From positions 1 through 5,922 of the forward strand of contig CAIWLA010000027.1 of the NCBI GenBank assembly GCA_903913345.1: 5,922 nucleotides of DNA, in the 5' to 3' direction. Of this stretch, positions 5,791 to 5,922 are shown piece after piece; the first letter of the stretch is position 1, and every line of letters starts with the position of its first letter. The position numbers were made by a program, and so were the translations under genes. Below the pieces are notes generated by a model. The model saw nothing but the letters and a program-made list of their open reading frames with translations. It did not search any database and was not told the origin of the DNA. This stretch comes from an uncultured Magnetococcales bacterium. Its GTDB lineage: Bacteria > Pseudomonadota > Magnetococcia > Magnetococcales > Magnetaquicoccaceae.

Positions 5791-5922
5791 GGGCAAAACG
5801 GGGGAGAGGATCAATAATTTTTTTATTTAGTGCCTGACAGAAAAAGCCGATTTTCCCCAAACCCCCGATCCAAAAACACACCAAGTGATAAAAAATTCAG
5901 TGTAAAACATATTCGAAAGTTA
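5791..5922. other. AT-rich non-coding tail of the window
   Basis: After the ypjD-like stop codon no open frame with coding character appears. A run of seven Ts (5818-5824) follows a G-rich stretch, but no stem precedes it, so it does not qualify as an intrinsic terminator. A distant inverted pair CGGGGG (5799-5804) and CCCCCG (5862-5867) encloses 57 bases. A very weak promoter-like pair, GTGATA (5885-5890) and CATATT (5909-5914), could serve a gene beyond the edge, but support is poor. Confidence 0.4.

Noticed and set aside
4807..5814. Minus-strand open frame of 335 codons opposite the ypjD-like gene
   Set aside because: It has Q-, P- and G-rich low-complexity composition typical of the reverse of membrane-protein codons. 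The plus strand is clearly coding.
5799..5867. Hairpin or terminator after the ypjD-like gene, from CGGGGG and CCCCCG plus a T-run
   Set aside because: The arms are 57 bases apart and the T-run lies inside the loop, so the layout does not fit an intrinsic terminator.

Overview
The window comes from a GC-rich bacterium that looks proteobacterial. The main clue is a fused ispDF gene, an arrangement common in Alphaproteobacteria and also found in some other proteobacteria. A YpjD-type CcsA/HemX membrane protein and a long secreted Sel1-repeat protein fit the same picture. An alphaproteobacterium or a Magnetococcia-like lineage is my best guess, but that placement is inference from gene content and style, not from a marker gene.

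Layout, left to right. Positions 1-213 (+) hold the C-terminal end of argininosuccinate lyase (argH). A short gap with a good extended -10 promoter candidate follows. Next is a two-gene, same-strand unit: a large exported Sel1-repeat protein (352-2778, 18 repeats) and, 15 bases later, a membrane-anchored protein with an FGE-sulfatase/SUMF1 domain (2794-3639). The second gene runs tail-to-tail into ispDF (3623-4801, minus strand) with a 17-base overlap. A divergent control region (4802-4977) separates ispDF from an eight-helix CcsA/HemX-type membrane protein like E. coli YpjD (4978-5790, plus strand). The last 132 bases are AT-richer and non-coding as far as can be seen.

Three parts are housekeeping: arginine biosynthesis (argH), the MEP isoprenoid pathway (ispDF, steps 3 and 5) and probable haem or cytochrome-related membrane function (ypjD-like). 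The accessory part is the Sel1 + SUMF1-fold pair. Both proteins appear to leave the cytoplasm. The Sel1 protein looks like an all-helical binding solenoid. The SUMF1-fold partner lacks the two copper-binding cysteines of true formylglycine-generating enzymes, so a binding or structural role, or a different chemistry, is more likely than sulfatase activation. Their joint function is unknown to me and is the most interesting question here. No CRISPR array, tRNA, rRNA, transposon or complete new defence system is visible.
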